From a sulfur-oxidizing endosymbiont of Gigantopelta aegis (GTDB taxonomy: Bacteria; Pseudomonadota; Gammaproteobacteria; GRL18): a stretch of DNA of 64,000 nt. The notes under the pieces are model-generated. The model was given only the letters and a program-made list of their open reading frames with translations. It did not search any database and was not told the DNA's origin. This document shows, piece by piece, positions 7,993 to 16,922 of this stretch; the stretch's first letter is position 1, and every line of letters begins with the position of its first letter. A program made the translations under genes and the position numbers. Location: positions 124,001-188,000 of the forward strand of contig NZ_JAEHGE010000002.1 in the NCBI RefSeq assembly GCF_016097415.1, in the 5' to 3' direction.

Positions 7993-8212
7993 CAGGCTTG
8001 TTAAATGCTGTTAAAGTATATTAGAATACTTGGGTAGAGAAACTGGTGATTAGCGATTATTTAGGCTAGAATCAGTGTTCACAAACTTAATAGACATTAT
8101 GTTATGGCTCAGTAATTGTTTTTAAGAGGCATATCATATTCATAAACGCTCATCGATACTCATACAGAGACGATGCTCATAAGCTCATAAATAAAGAGAC
8201 GAGGGAATATTA

Positions 8213-8443
8213 ATGGCTAACTTTGATAAAGAATTAGACGCTTCAGGTTTAAACTGCCCACTACCAATTTTACGTGCTAAGAAAGCCTTAGCAGAATTAG
8301 ATGCTGGTCAGGTGCTTCACATTATCGCAACTGATCCAGGTTCTGTAAAAGATTTTGAAGCTTTTGCTAACCAGACGGGTAACGAGTTAATGGAAAGCAG
8401 TGAAAATGGCGGTAAATTTGAGTTCTTAATCAAGAAAGCTTAA
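8213..8443 (+). CDS. tusA: TusA-family sulfur carrier protein
   Basis: TusA is a small cytoplasmic sulfur carrier that binds persulfide sulfur on one cysteine and hands it on, to tRNA thiolation in heterotrophs or to Dsr/sHdr pathways in sulfur oxidisers. The CPxP motif is LNCPLPILRAKKAL with C15 as carrier. The length of 76 residues is typical. GAGGGA precedes the ATG. The location one gene after a rhodanese, and about 4 kb from soxXYZA, favours a dissimilatory sulfur-transfer role; this is inference from context. It is followed by its own strong terminator. Confidence 0.93.
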   Translation: MANFDKELDASGLNCPLPILRAKKALAELDAGQVLHIIATDPGSVKDFEAFANQTGNELMESSENGGKFEFLIKKA

Positions 8444-8484
8444 TTTCCGTTGTTGATTCATGCTTTCACAGCATGAATTAATAA

Positions 8485-8522
8485 AAAAGCCCGGTCTATC
8501 TCAGATAGAACGGGCTTTTTTT
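8485..8522. terminator. Rho-independent terminator after tusA
   Basis: The GC-rich stem AGCCCGGTCTATCT / AGATAGAACGGGCT is followed by a run of T and preceded by a run of A, so it can act in both directions between tusA and the convergent FadL gene. Confidence 0.9.
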
Positions 8523-8619
8523 ATGCCTGTTTTTTGTAATAAATGTCGAGGTGGGCATGATTAATCTGTACCATGCTGACTTGAGAGATGCTGACTTGAG
8601 AGTTTATATTCACATTTTC

Positions 8620-8716
8620 AGCGTGGGCACAAAAAACGTGCCCACGCTACATCGGCTTCTTTATACTCAGTTTGTTTCTGACCGTAGGGTGGGCACGTTT
8701 TTTGTGCCCACGCGGT
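8620..8716. repeat. Dispersed palindromic repeat family 1, two hairpins
   Basis: The first hairpin is CAGCGTGGGCAC...GTGCCCACGCT (8620-8649). The second is GTAGGGTGGGCAC...GTGCCCACGCGGTG (8684-8716). It lies just downstream of the FadL gene stop and might also serve as its 3' end structure. Confidence 0.85.
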
Positions 8717-8741
8717 GAAGATCAAACATTCCCAACTAAAC

Positions 8742-10034
8742 TTAAAACCTCCAAGTCGCCTGAGCACTTAAAATATCAACATCAGCTTCGAATTCGCCTT
8801 TTAAATAGTCTGTGCCTATACCTGCAATGGTAAACTCTTCATTAATTTTGGCATCTTTAACCCATAAATGAGAATAACCCACATCAATCGTTAAATTACT
8901 ATTAGGTGAGTAGCTAGCACCAAAACTAAGCCAAGTGCGATCATCGCCAGGAATTCTTGAGGTACGGCGTTTATTGGCAATGGGAGTTTCATCACGAGCA
9001 ACACCTGTTCTTAAGACCCATTGTGGGCTGTATTGGTATTTCATACCTAAAGCAACGCGATAGCTATCACTCCATTTTTCTTCTACGAGTGATGGCACAG
9101 AACCATTATCGCCTTCAATTTTAAGTTCCTGAAAGTTACTCCATTTGGTATGAGTGACATCACCTAAAAGTGTTAGTCGATCATTTAACTGATGAGTCAT
9201 ACTAATGGAAAATGTGGAAGGTGTGTCTATGCCAGCAGTTACATCCTGATTAGCAAATACTGGAAAATTGGTCAAAATAGGAGAAAGGTTTTTATACTTA
9301 ATATCCCCCTCAAGGTCGTGAGAGACTTCACCGCGATAATGGACACCAATACGAGTAGCGGGAGTGAATTCATAAATAAAACCACCATTGATACCCATTG
9401 CCCATGAGTCGCCTTCAACTTTAACACTGCCATCAGAAAGACTGCCATCAGAAGAGCCAAAAGCAAATTGATTAATATTCTTTTCCAACCGCGCTTCAAG
9501 ATATTGAATATTCATACCCAGACCAATCGAAAGTTTATCATTGGCTCTAAAGGCAATGGAGGGATTAAGATTGATTGACTTAAGTTCTGATTCCGTAGAG
9601 GCATAACGCCCTATCCACTTGTCACCAAAATCAGTGCCAAGGCCGAAAGGGGCATTAACACCTAAACCAATTTTATATTTACCAGCAAAATCTTGCACAT
9701 AATAAAAGTTAGGGATAAAGAAGGTATCTCCAGCATTGCCACCTTCATTAGTGCCCGTAAAGAATGTATTGCCCTTATTTTTAAATTCAGAATTAGAATC
9801 AACAATATGCATGCCCGCAGTCATCTGAGTACCTTCTAAAAACATCATACCTGCCGGATTAAAGAAGATAGTAGAAGGATCTTCAGCAACCGCTGCTGCA
9901 CCGGCAAAAGCCTGCCCCATGCCGCTGGCACTGTTTTCAATAATAGCAAAACCAGATGCGATAACCTGGCTACTAAGCGATAAGCTTGATATAAGTGTAG
10001 AAGCTGCAATAGCCAATTTGAGTGATTTGTTCAT
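8742..10034 (-). CDS. FadL/OmpP1-family outer-membrane transporter
   Basis: FadL-type barrels import long-chain fatty acids or other hydrophobic compounds. A signal peptide (about residues 1-26, ending QVIASG) is followed by the conserved N-terminal hatch SASGMGQAFAGAAAVAEDPSTIFFNPAGM. The protein ends in a C-terminal phenylalanine (SAQATWRF), as required for Bam-mediated assembly. I use the ATG at 10034 (MNKSLKLA, 430 residues), because AGGA lies about 10 nt upstream. A TTG 24 nt earlier is in frame but has no ribosome site. The gene diverges from a second FadL-like gene across a 650-bp gap. The substrate is unknown. Confidence 0.93.
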   Translation of the reverse strand: MNKSLKLAIAASTLISSLSLSSQVIASGFAIIENSASGMGQAFAGAAAVAEDPSTIFFNPAGMMFLEGTQMTAGMHIVDSNSEFKNKGNTFFTGTNEGGNAGDTFFIPNFYYVQDFAGKYKIGLGVNAPFGLGTDFGDKWIGRYASTESELKSINLNPSIAFRANDKLSIGLGMNIQYLEARLEKNINQFAFGSSDGSLSDGSVKVEGDSWAMGINGGFIYEFTPATRIGVHYRGEVSHDLEGDIKYKNLSPILTNFPVFANQDVTAGIDTPSTFSISMTHQLNDRLTLLGDVTHTKWSNFQELKIEGDNGSVPSLVEEKWSDSYRVALGMKYQYSPQWVLRTGVARDETPIANKRRTSRIPGDDRTWLSFGASYSPNSNLTIDVGYSHLWVKDAKINEEFTIAGIGTDYLKGEFEADVDILSAQATWRF

Positions 10035-10058
10035 ATTCAATGTCCTATTGATTGCCAA

Positions 10059-10684
10059 AATAAAACTAATTAGTTGATGGCGTAGCGATTTTAGTTATTA
10101 GTATGTGTTGTATTTATTATACAATATACATCTAATTGTGCAAAGAGGCAAGGTTTTGCGTAAAAAAAATGAATAAAAAGCAACAATAATGATATAAATT
10201 AATAAAAAATACACAGTAACTAGCACGAAATATTCAGCAATTAAGGTGTAAAGTTAAAAACAAAAATAGAAGTGCGCTATAAGTTGTTGTTTGTTTGGTT
10301 TCGGAATTAGACCTTTGTCTAATCTATATTAGATTACCATTATGTACTAATTGTATGAAACTCAATACTTTAGGCTATTTTAAATGTTGTTTTAACTTGA
10401 CATTTAGAACAAAAGTGTACAAAATATCCTACATTGATGAAAAGTGTTGTGTTATTGCAACATTTTGTGCCAATTTCGTGCCAATTTTGTACTAAAAGAA
10501 CATGAATACAGTGTATGAATAATAACAAACGCTAAAGCGTGACATTCTCTTCTTTAATATAGAGACACTGGTTCATATAAATATAATCATGATTTTTTGT
10601 TTTCCTTGCTTAAATAAATAGATAGGCAATAAAGGCACAAAAAATTAACTGACGCTAAAAAGTTTTTAAAGGAGCTCAACCGTA
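10059..10684. promoter_or_regulatory. Divergent promoter region between the two FadL genes
   Basis: This AT-rich region has no convincing gene. It holds ATTAGACCTTTGTCTAAT (10306-10323) and, overlapping its right end, TAATCTA-TAT-TAGATTA (10320-10336). A near-identical 18-mer, ATTAGACCTTTAGCTAAT, lies at 14219-14236 upstream of the secreted-protein gene. Short direct repeats of GTGCCAATTT occur near 10468-10490. Confidence 0.5.
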
Positions 10685-11940
10685 ATGATTAAAAATCGTT
10701 TTCTAGCCGCAGCAGTGACTGCCGCAATTTTACTTCCTGCTATTCCTACAACCGCTATGGCTACCAATGGTATGTTCATGATGGGTAATGGCACTAAGGC
10801 TAATGGTCGTGCCGGTGTTGGTATCGCAATGGCTGATAGTGCAATCTCTGGTGCTGATAATCCAGCAGCAATGGTTCGTGTTGGTAACCGCTTTGATATG
10901 GGAATTCAAATATTTGATCCCGATCGTACTGCTACAATTACTGGTAATGGTGGGCTCATGACTCCAAATGGCCTATCGCCTTCCGTTGATGGAAGTTATA
11001 GTGGTAGTGATGATGGCCCTTTTTATATTCCAGAGGGCGGTTTTAACTACATGATAAGTGATGACATGTCTGTTGGCCTGATTGTTGTTGGTGCTGGTGG
11101 TATGAACACAAGCTATAGTAATTTAGGGCTTTTCAATGCCGGTGCAGTTTTTGGTATGCCAACTTCTTCAGGTATCAATCTAGAGCAAATCAAAATTTTA
11201 CCGACTTTATCCTATAAAGTTAATGAAAATCACTCTATTGGTGTTTCTTTAGTGACTGTATATCAGCAGTTTAAGGCCATGGGGCTTGGATAACTTCACA
11301 GCTTCACAAGGTCCAGCGTCTGGTCAGGTTTCTCAAGCGCCTAACAATGTTACAAATAAAGGCCGTGATGACTCATGGGGCTTTGGTATTTCCTTAGGTT
11401 GGCAAGGACAATTAACTGATTCGTTGACTGTTGGTGTGGTTTATAACTCTGAAGTCAGCATGGATGATTTCAGTGATTATAAAGGCCTTTTATCAGAAGG
11501 TGGTAACTTAGATGTGCCTGAAAACTATGGTATTGGTATTGCTTGGAAGGCAACTGATCAATTACTAGTTGGTTTTGATGTTCAACAAATTAACTTCAGT
11601 GATGTTAAGTCAATTGGTAATGAGCTAAATTCGGGTCCTAATAATTCTGGTAACCCTATGTTTAACCCTGCTAACTACCTTGGTACTAACAATGGTTCTG
11701 GTTTTGGTTGGGATGACATGACTGTTTATAAGTTAGGTGGTGAATATCAGTGGAACAAGCAATTAACATTACGTGCTGGTTATAGTTATGCTGATCAACC
11801 TATTAGCAAAAGTGAAACTATGTTCAATATCCTAGCACCTGCTGTGATTGAAGAACATGCAAGTCTTGGTATGACTTATGTTTTACCTCAGGGTAGTGAA
11901 ATTTCTATGTATTATTACCATGCTTTTAGTAATAAAGTTA

Positions 11941-14004
11941 CTTGATTACCCATAAAGCTCCGCCATTTTTAGGAGCTTTCCATTCATAGGTGGCGTTTTC
12001 ATCGCCACGCATAAAAACCTTGGCATCATGTCTTTTAAGTTAAAGCGTCTATTAAACCGATAACAAAATTCAGCAAGATACCGAGGTAAATGTTTTGAGT
12101 TAATGGAATGATAGCTTCCCTTCATAGAGTTTTTAATATTACCTATCATAGTGTTAACCCAGATAAACTCAATTTTATCAACACTTGCCGCACCACCACC
12201 CGTGACGATTGGAACATGCTTACAGTCAGCTTCTTTAACCGCAGGAAAACAATTTAACCCATCTGAGTAAACAGTACTTCCAGGTGTTAAATGAGTTCTT
12301 GATTACCCATAAAGCTCCGCCATTTTTAGGAGCTTTCCATTCATAGGTGCGTTTTCATCGCCAAGCATAAAAACCTTGGCATCATGTCTTTTAAGTTAAA
12401 GCGTCTATTAAACCCATAACAAAATTCAGCAAGATACCGAGGTAAATGTTTTGAGTTAATAATGATAGCTTCCTTCATAGAGTTTTTAATATTACCTATC
12501 ATATGTTAACCCAGATAAACTCAATTTTATCAACAATTGCCGCACCACCACCCGTGACGATTGGAACATGCTTACAGTCAGCTTCTTTAACCGCAGGAAA
12601 ACAATTTAACCCATCTGAGTAAACAGTACTTCCAGGTGTTAAATGAGTTTGTGCCCATCGTTTTATTTCACTGGATTTAAACCCTTTAAGCACATTTAAA
12701 TTCATTGCAATCGTGTCCATCTTCATTAGTAGAAACGGCTGCAACGAACGGTGTTTTATTTTCTGAACCACGACCTCTGGAGCCGCCTCTGTGCTCACTA
12801 CTCCCCAGTAGGCATCATCAATTTGAATGATGCCTGATAAAGGTTACTGTCATCACGTTCTTTCATAACCTGCATGTCTTTGTTTCATACTCAGGCTGTA
12901 TTGTAGCTTACCTTAAGCTGTCTCTTTAATTCTAATGCTGAAACCGCTGTCTTCAATTGAGTCATAAGATGAATCGCTGAAACCACTTAGATAAAGGCAT
13001 GTACTATCAAATATTGTCCCACAGGTTGCTGATGTCTGATGATGACAATGGTGGCACTGATAAAGATGGCGATGTTCTAGAGTGCAATAAGTCTTATTGC
13101 CAAACTCTGGGCAAACAAATCCATCAGGAAATTTCCATTTAAATATTGCTTGTCGGCACTGTTTGTCAGTGCATAATCATTAAAAGCTCAAATAAACTAT
13201 AACCTTCCTGAAACTGAATTTTATTTTTTGACATCTTTCCTCCATTATCTTTAATTATAGTATAATTATAGTATAATTATCGAAATATGGCGGAGCTTTT
13301 GGGTAATCAAGAATGAGTTTGTGCCCATCGTTTTATTTCACTGGATTTAAACCTTTAAGCACATTTAAATTCATTGCAATCAGGTGTCCATCTTCATTAG
13401 TAGAAACGGCTGCAACGAACGGTGTTTTATTTTCTGAACACGACCTCTGGAGCCGCCTCTGTGCTCACCACCCCAGTAGGCATCATCAATTTGAATGATG
13501 CCTGATAAAGGTTTACTGTCATCACGTTCTTTCATAACCTGCATGATCTTTTTGTTTCATACTCCAGGCTGTATTGTAGCTTACCTTAAGCTGTCTCTTT
13601 AATTCTAATGCTGAAACCGCTGTCTTCAATTGAGTCATAAGATGAATCGCTAAAAACCACTTAGATAAAGGCAGTTTGGTACTATCAAATATTGTCCCAC
13701 AGGTTGCTGATGTCTGATGATGACAATGGTGGCACTGATAAAGATGGCGATGTTCTAGAGTGCAATAGAGTCTTATTGCCACACTCTGGGCAAACAAATC
13801 CATCAGGAAATTTCCATTTAAATAAGGCTTGTCGGCACTGTTTGTCAGTGCCATAATCATTAAAAAGCTCAAATAAACTATAACCTTCTTGAAACTGAAT
13901 TTTATTTTTTGACATCATTCTACTCCACACATAATCTATACTTTAATTATAGTATAATTATAGTATAATTATCGAAATATGGCGGAGCTTTGTGGGTAAT
14001 CAAG
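11941..14004 (-). mobile_element. IS1595-family insertion sequence, outer copy B (interrupted)
   Basis: The left end CTTGATTACCC at 11941 and right end GGGTAATCAAG at 14004 are bounded by a perfect 8-bp duplication TAAAGTTA (11933-11940 and 14005-14012). The element itself is 11941-12297 plus 13320-14004, 1042 bp in total. That is 21 bp shorter than copy A, fully explained by two fewer 11-bp units and a few indels. Its transposase is cut by copy C. It also carries a +1 frameshift (CAATAGAGTC for CAATAAGTC near 13768) and other single-base indels. Confidence 0.93.
12298..13311 (-). mobile_element. IS1595-family insertion sequence, inner copy C, inserted in copy B
   Basis: This complete but heavily eroded copy of the same IS (1014 bp) is bounded by a perfect 8-bp duplication AATGAGTT (12290-12297 and 13312-13319). 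Those bases come from the transposase gene of copy B. Both ends are recognisable. Its transposase carries many small deletions along its length (for example near 12351, 12463, 12502 and 12713), so no full-length protein is possible. It is in the same orientation as copy B. Confidence 0.92.
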
Positions 14005-14145
14005 TAAAGTTAAAGGTGAAACTAACTCAATTCCATTAGCATTTGGTGGTGGTCAAGCTGACATTGAAATGTCTCAGGATGCTTGGGGTATTGCTTATGG
14101 TTGGAATTTCTAAGCTTTCCTAGCCATTGTAAAAAAGTGTAAAAG

Positions 14146-14172
14146 AAGGGGTCTTTAAGACCCCTTTTTTTA
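14146..14172 (+). terminator. Rho-independent terminator after the second FadL gene
   Basis: A perfect 10-bp stem AAGGGGTCTT / AAGACCCCTT with a 1-nt centre is followed by a T run. It lies 32 bp beyond the restored stop codon of the broken FadL gene. Confidence 0.9.
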
Positions 14173-14218
14173 TGTCTTAAAACAATATAACGGTATTCCA
14201 CAGTGCGACTAGTGGAAA

Positions 14219-14236
14219 ATTAGACCTTTAGCTAAT
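14219..14236. promoter_or_regulatory. Candidate operator ATTAGACCTTTAGCTAAT
   Basis: This imperfect palindrome (ATTAG-N8-CTAAT) differs at two positions from the 18-mer at 10306-10323. It lies 84 bp upstream of the ATG at 14321. The same site ahead of the broken FadL gene suggests a common regulator. Confidence 0.4.
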
Positions 14237-14320
14237 TGCTTTATTGATCCGAAACAACTACATTATAGAAGGCTGGTCGGAGAATCAGTTTCTTATTTTA
14301 TTTTGGGGGATACAAAACCT

Positions 14321-15259
14321 ATGTGTAAATCTTTAGTAAACAAATCAACTTTCATGCAAGTCTTTGCTTTAATCTTATTGCTCAGTGTTTCTATTGCACA
14401 AGCAGAACAACTTAAACCTTTTTATCTGGGCGATGCTGCTAGCGGTGATATGGCTGCAACGCTCAGTAGTACCAAAGATAAACTCACCGGAGCAGGTTTT
14501 GAAATTGTCGGTGAATACTCACCTTATGCCGGTGCCAATATTATTATTGTTACTAATGATGCATTAAAAAATAATGCCGCAGCCACTAAGACAGGTGCTT
14601 ATGGTGCCGTACAACGTGTTGCAGTAACTGATGTGAAAGGTACAATATAGGTCACTTATACTAATCCTGTTTATATGGCCAATAGCTATCAAATGGCGGG
14701 CAAGCTTGAAGATGTTGCCGCTAGTTTAAAAAGTGCTTTAGGTGAACAAATGGCCTATGGTGCTGAAAAAGGCTTATCAGCAGATGACTTACAAGGTTAT
14801 CACTATATGTTTGGTATGCCTTATTTTGATGAGCCTGATCTATTATCGGATCACGGCAGTTATGACAAGGCAATGGCTAGCATTAATGCTGCGCTTGCAG
14901 CAAAAAAAGGCGGCGTGAGCAAAGTCTTTCAAGTGGATATTCCGGGCAAGCAACGTAGCATCATTGGTGTTGCGATGACTGATGGCATGAGTAATGATGC
15001 CACCATTATGAAAGAAGTTGATTTCATGGATACACGTTCTACCGCTCACCTTCCTTATGAAATGATTGTTGCTGAAGATGGTAAGGTCTATGCTCTGAGT
15101 GCTAAATTTCGCATCGCTATGAACTTCCCTGATTTATCAATGGCGGGTAGCAATAGCTTTATGGGTATTATGGCGTCACCCGATGCCATCAAAAAAGCCT
15201 TGAGTGCTGCTTCGGGTAAGAGCCAGAAGAAAGAATCTTCAGGTGGCTTTGACTTCTAG
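14321..15259 (+). pseudogene. Secreted protein of unknown function with in-frame amber stop
   Basis: One 312-codon frame runs from MCKSLVNKS to SSGGFDF and is interrupted only by a TAG at 14648-14650 (VKGTI-stop-VTYTNPVYMAN). The start at 14321 has GGGGGA upstream; a TTG at 14303 also fits the frame. A signal peptide spans about residues 1-29 (ending SIAQA). The first part (KDKLTGAGFEIVGEYSPYAGANIIIVTND) faintly resembles DUF302-type folds, but I do not recognise the family. The rest contains GYHYMFGMPYFDEPDLL and a FPDLSMAGSNSFMGI segment. The stop removes two thirds of the protein unless it is read through or is a sequence error. It shares an upstream palindrome with the broken FadL gene. 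Confidence 0.7.
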
Positions 15260-15316
15260 GGTGATTGCTGGGAGGCTTGTGTTTAATTAGTTTCTTAGCG
15301 TGTATGTATCATTCAG

Positions 15317-15350
15317 ACCGCGTGGGCAGATAAAGCCGTGCCCACGCGGT
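15317..15350. repeat. Dispersed palindromic repeat family 1, single hairpin
   Basis: ACCGCGTGGGCA and TGCCCACGCGGT pair perfectly around GATAAAGCCG. It lies 40 bp upstream of the first GTPase gene. Confidence 0.85.
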
Positions 15351-15389
15351 GATACTGACGAATGCTTACCAGTCTGTTATGATTTGCCC

Positions 15390-16922
15390 ATGAAACTTTT
15401 TCCCTCTTCTCGTCTGCTAATTGCCATTGCGCTCACTGTTTTATTTTTCATTTTCCTTGTTGCTATTCTCTTCGTTACCAACTTATCCTTTTCGGTCTGG
15501 GAACAACTCCAACAAAAGCCGCTATGGTTGATTTGGACGTATGCCAGTGCAATTGCCTTTGCCTGCTTAGTTTTTGGTGGGATTCTCTGGCGTCTATTGC
15601 TGCCTAAAAAGAAACAACAAACAAAAACAGCAAACAAATCACCTCAACACATTGATATTAAAGCAAGCAGTCAACGTCTGGATGCGCTCAATGAAAAAAT
15701 ATCCTCAGCACAGGAAAAAGAATTAGCCACTATACAGTCAGCATTAGCGGCTGAACTTCAGGAATACGCACAAAGAAAAGATCAGCAAAGCATTTATATT
15801 GCTTTATTTGGTGATATTAGCAGCGGTAAAAGTTCATTGATTAAGGCGTTGACTGGTGAAGCATCGATAGCAAGCAGTGTCTTAGGTGGCACGACTAAGG
15901 AAGTTGTTCATTACCAGTGGTCGCTACTGGATGAAAACAAAACCAGTCATGATGTGGTGCTAACCGATATGCCGGGCTTAAATGAACAATTTTCTGAATT
16001 AGATAGCTTAGCCAGTGAAGAGGTATTGCGTGCTCATATTGTTATTTATTGTTGTGATGGCGATTTGACTGCCAGTCAATGGCAAGAGCTTCAGCCGATT
16101 CTTTCACTGGCCAAACCTTGCATAGTGGCATTGAATAAAGCCGATCAATATCAGCCTGAAGAGCTGGCATTAATTATTGAACGTATTCAGCAACGTATTC
16201 AGGCCATCAATTCGGCTGCATCGCTAGTGACCATGAGTGCGGGTGGCACGCGTGAATTTATTCGCTTGACCCCTGATGGTGAAGAAGAGCGTGTGCAACG
16301 TCCATTGCCTATTGATGTTAATGACTTGCGTGAGCGAGTGTCACAGTTGATCAGTGACTTAGGCTTAAAACAATTGGAACGTTTGCGGGAAATATCTGTG
16401 TCCAGTCTTATGAATAATAAGCTTGATGACTTAGATGCCCGGTTTAAATTCTCTCAAAGTCAACGACTGGTCAATGGCTATACTAAAAAAGCCGTGGTTG
16501 CTTCAATGGCAACGATTAGTCCGGGGACCGATCTTCTGGTGCAGGGCTATTTAGGCATACAGATGGTGAAAGATTTATGCAAACTCTATGAGGTAAATGC
16601 CACGGATATTGATGCCAATAAGCTAATTGAACTGATACAATTACGTATGGATAAAAGTTTGCCCTTACTCTTGGCGATTGCCGGGAACGGGCTCAAGGCT
16701 TTTCCCGGTATTGGCACGGTATCCGGTGGTTTGATGCATGCCGTCGCTTATGGAATGATTTTTGACACCCTGGGACGTTCCATTGCCCGTACTTTGGAAG
16801 TAACCGGTGAGTTATCGCCCACATTAGTCAGTGATTTGTATAAGGAGCAATTGGGTGAAAATATTGAATCGCGCACAAAAGATTTTATCAAACTGGTCCT
16901 CAAGCTCCGCCAACGCGATTGA
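15390..16922 (+). CDS. Membrane-associated GTPase, first of a pair
   Basis: The protein is 510 residues from ATG at 15390 (MKLFPSSRLL). Two N-terminal hydrophobic segments (about residues 7-30 and 43-68) are followed by a coiled, charged linker. A TRAFAC-type G domain then shows G1 GDISSGKSS, G3 DMPG and G4 NKAD. The C-terminal part carries small hydrophobic segments of the DUF697/YcjF type (AFPGIGTVSGGLMHAVAYGMIF). The biochemical role is unknown. An in-frame start 90 nt earlier lies in a palindromic repeat and is unlikely. Its 3' end overlaps the second GTPase gene by 68 bp, so the two are translated together. Confidence 0.75.
   Translation: MKLFPSSRLLIAIALTVLFFIFLVAILFVTNLSFSVWEQLQQKPLWLIWTYASAIAFACLVFGGILWRLLLPKKKQQTKTANKSPQHIDIKASSQRLDALNEKISSAQEKELATIQSALAAELQEYAQRKDQQSIYIALFGDISSGKSSLIKALTGEASIASSVLGGTTKEVVHYQWSLLDENKTSHDVVLTDMPGLNEQFSELDSLASEEVLRAHIVIYCCDGDLTASQWQELQPILSLAKPCIVALNKADQYQPEELALIIERIQQRIQAINSAASLVTMSAGGTREFIRLTPDGEEERVQRPLPIDVNDLRERVSQLISDLGLKQLERLREISVSSLMNNKLDDLDARFKFSQSQRLVNGYTKKAVVASMATISPGTDLLVQGYLGIQMVKDLCKLYEVNATDIDANKLIELIQLRMDKSLPLLLAIAGNGLKAFPGIGTVSGGLMHAVAYGMIFDTLGRSIARTLEVTGELSPTLVSDLYKEQLGENIESRTKDFIKLVLKLRQRD

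Larger units (their letters stand above)
10685..14113 (+). pseudogene. Second FadL/OmpP1-like outer-membrane protein, broken by frameshift and IS
   Basis: Coding parts are 10685-11940 and 14013-14113. Removing the inserted 2.07 kb (IS plus one duplication) and one G restores 451 codons. The start has a strong AAGGAGCTC ribosome site. The signal peptide ends near TTAMA, and the FadL-like hatch reads NGMFMMGNGTKANGRAGVGIAMADSAISGADNPAAM. One extra G in the GGGG run at 11281-11284 shifts the frame (AMGLG-stop instead of AMGLDNFTASQG). After AFSNKV the gene is cut by nested IS1595-type elements. The severed tail KGETNSIPLAFGGG...GIAYGWNF ends in the phenylalanine expected of a barrel. Two lesions make it non-functional unless the G is an assembly error. 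It differs clearly from the FadL at 8742-10034. Confidence 0.9.

Noticed and set aside
10295-10495. 66-codon frame (MVSELDLCLIYIRL...) between the two FadL genes
   Set aside because: It has no ribosome site and an atypical composition, and it runs through the palindromic promoter region; more likely chance in AT-rich DNA.
13313-13498. Plus-strand frame within the nested IS region
   Set aside because: It is the opposite strand of the transposase gene of copy B; no independent support.
11941-14004. Composite transposon made of two IS1595 copies carrying cargo
   Set aside because: The second copy is bounded by a duplication of transposase sequence from the first, so it is a nested insertion; there is no cargo between the copies.
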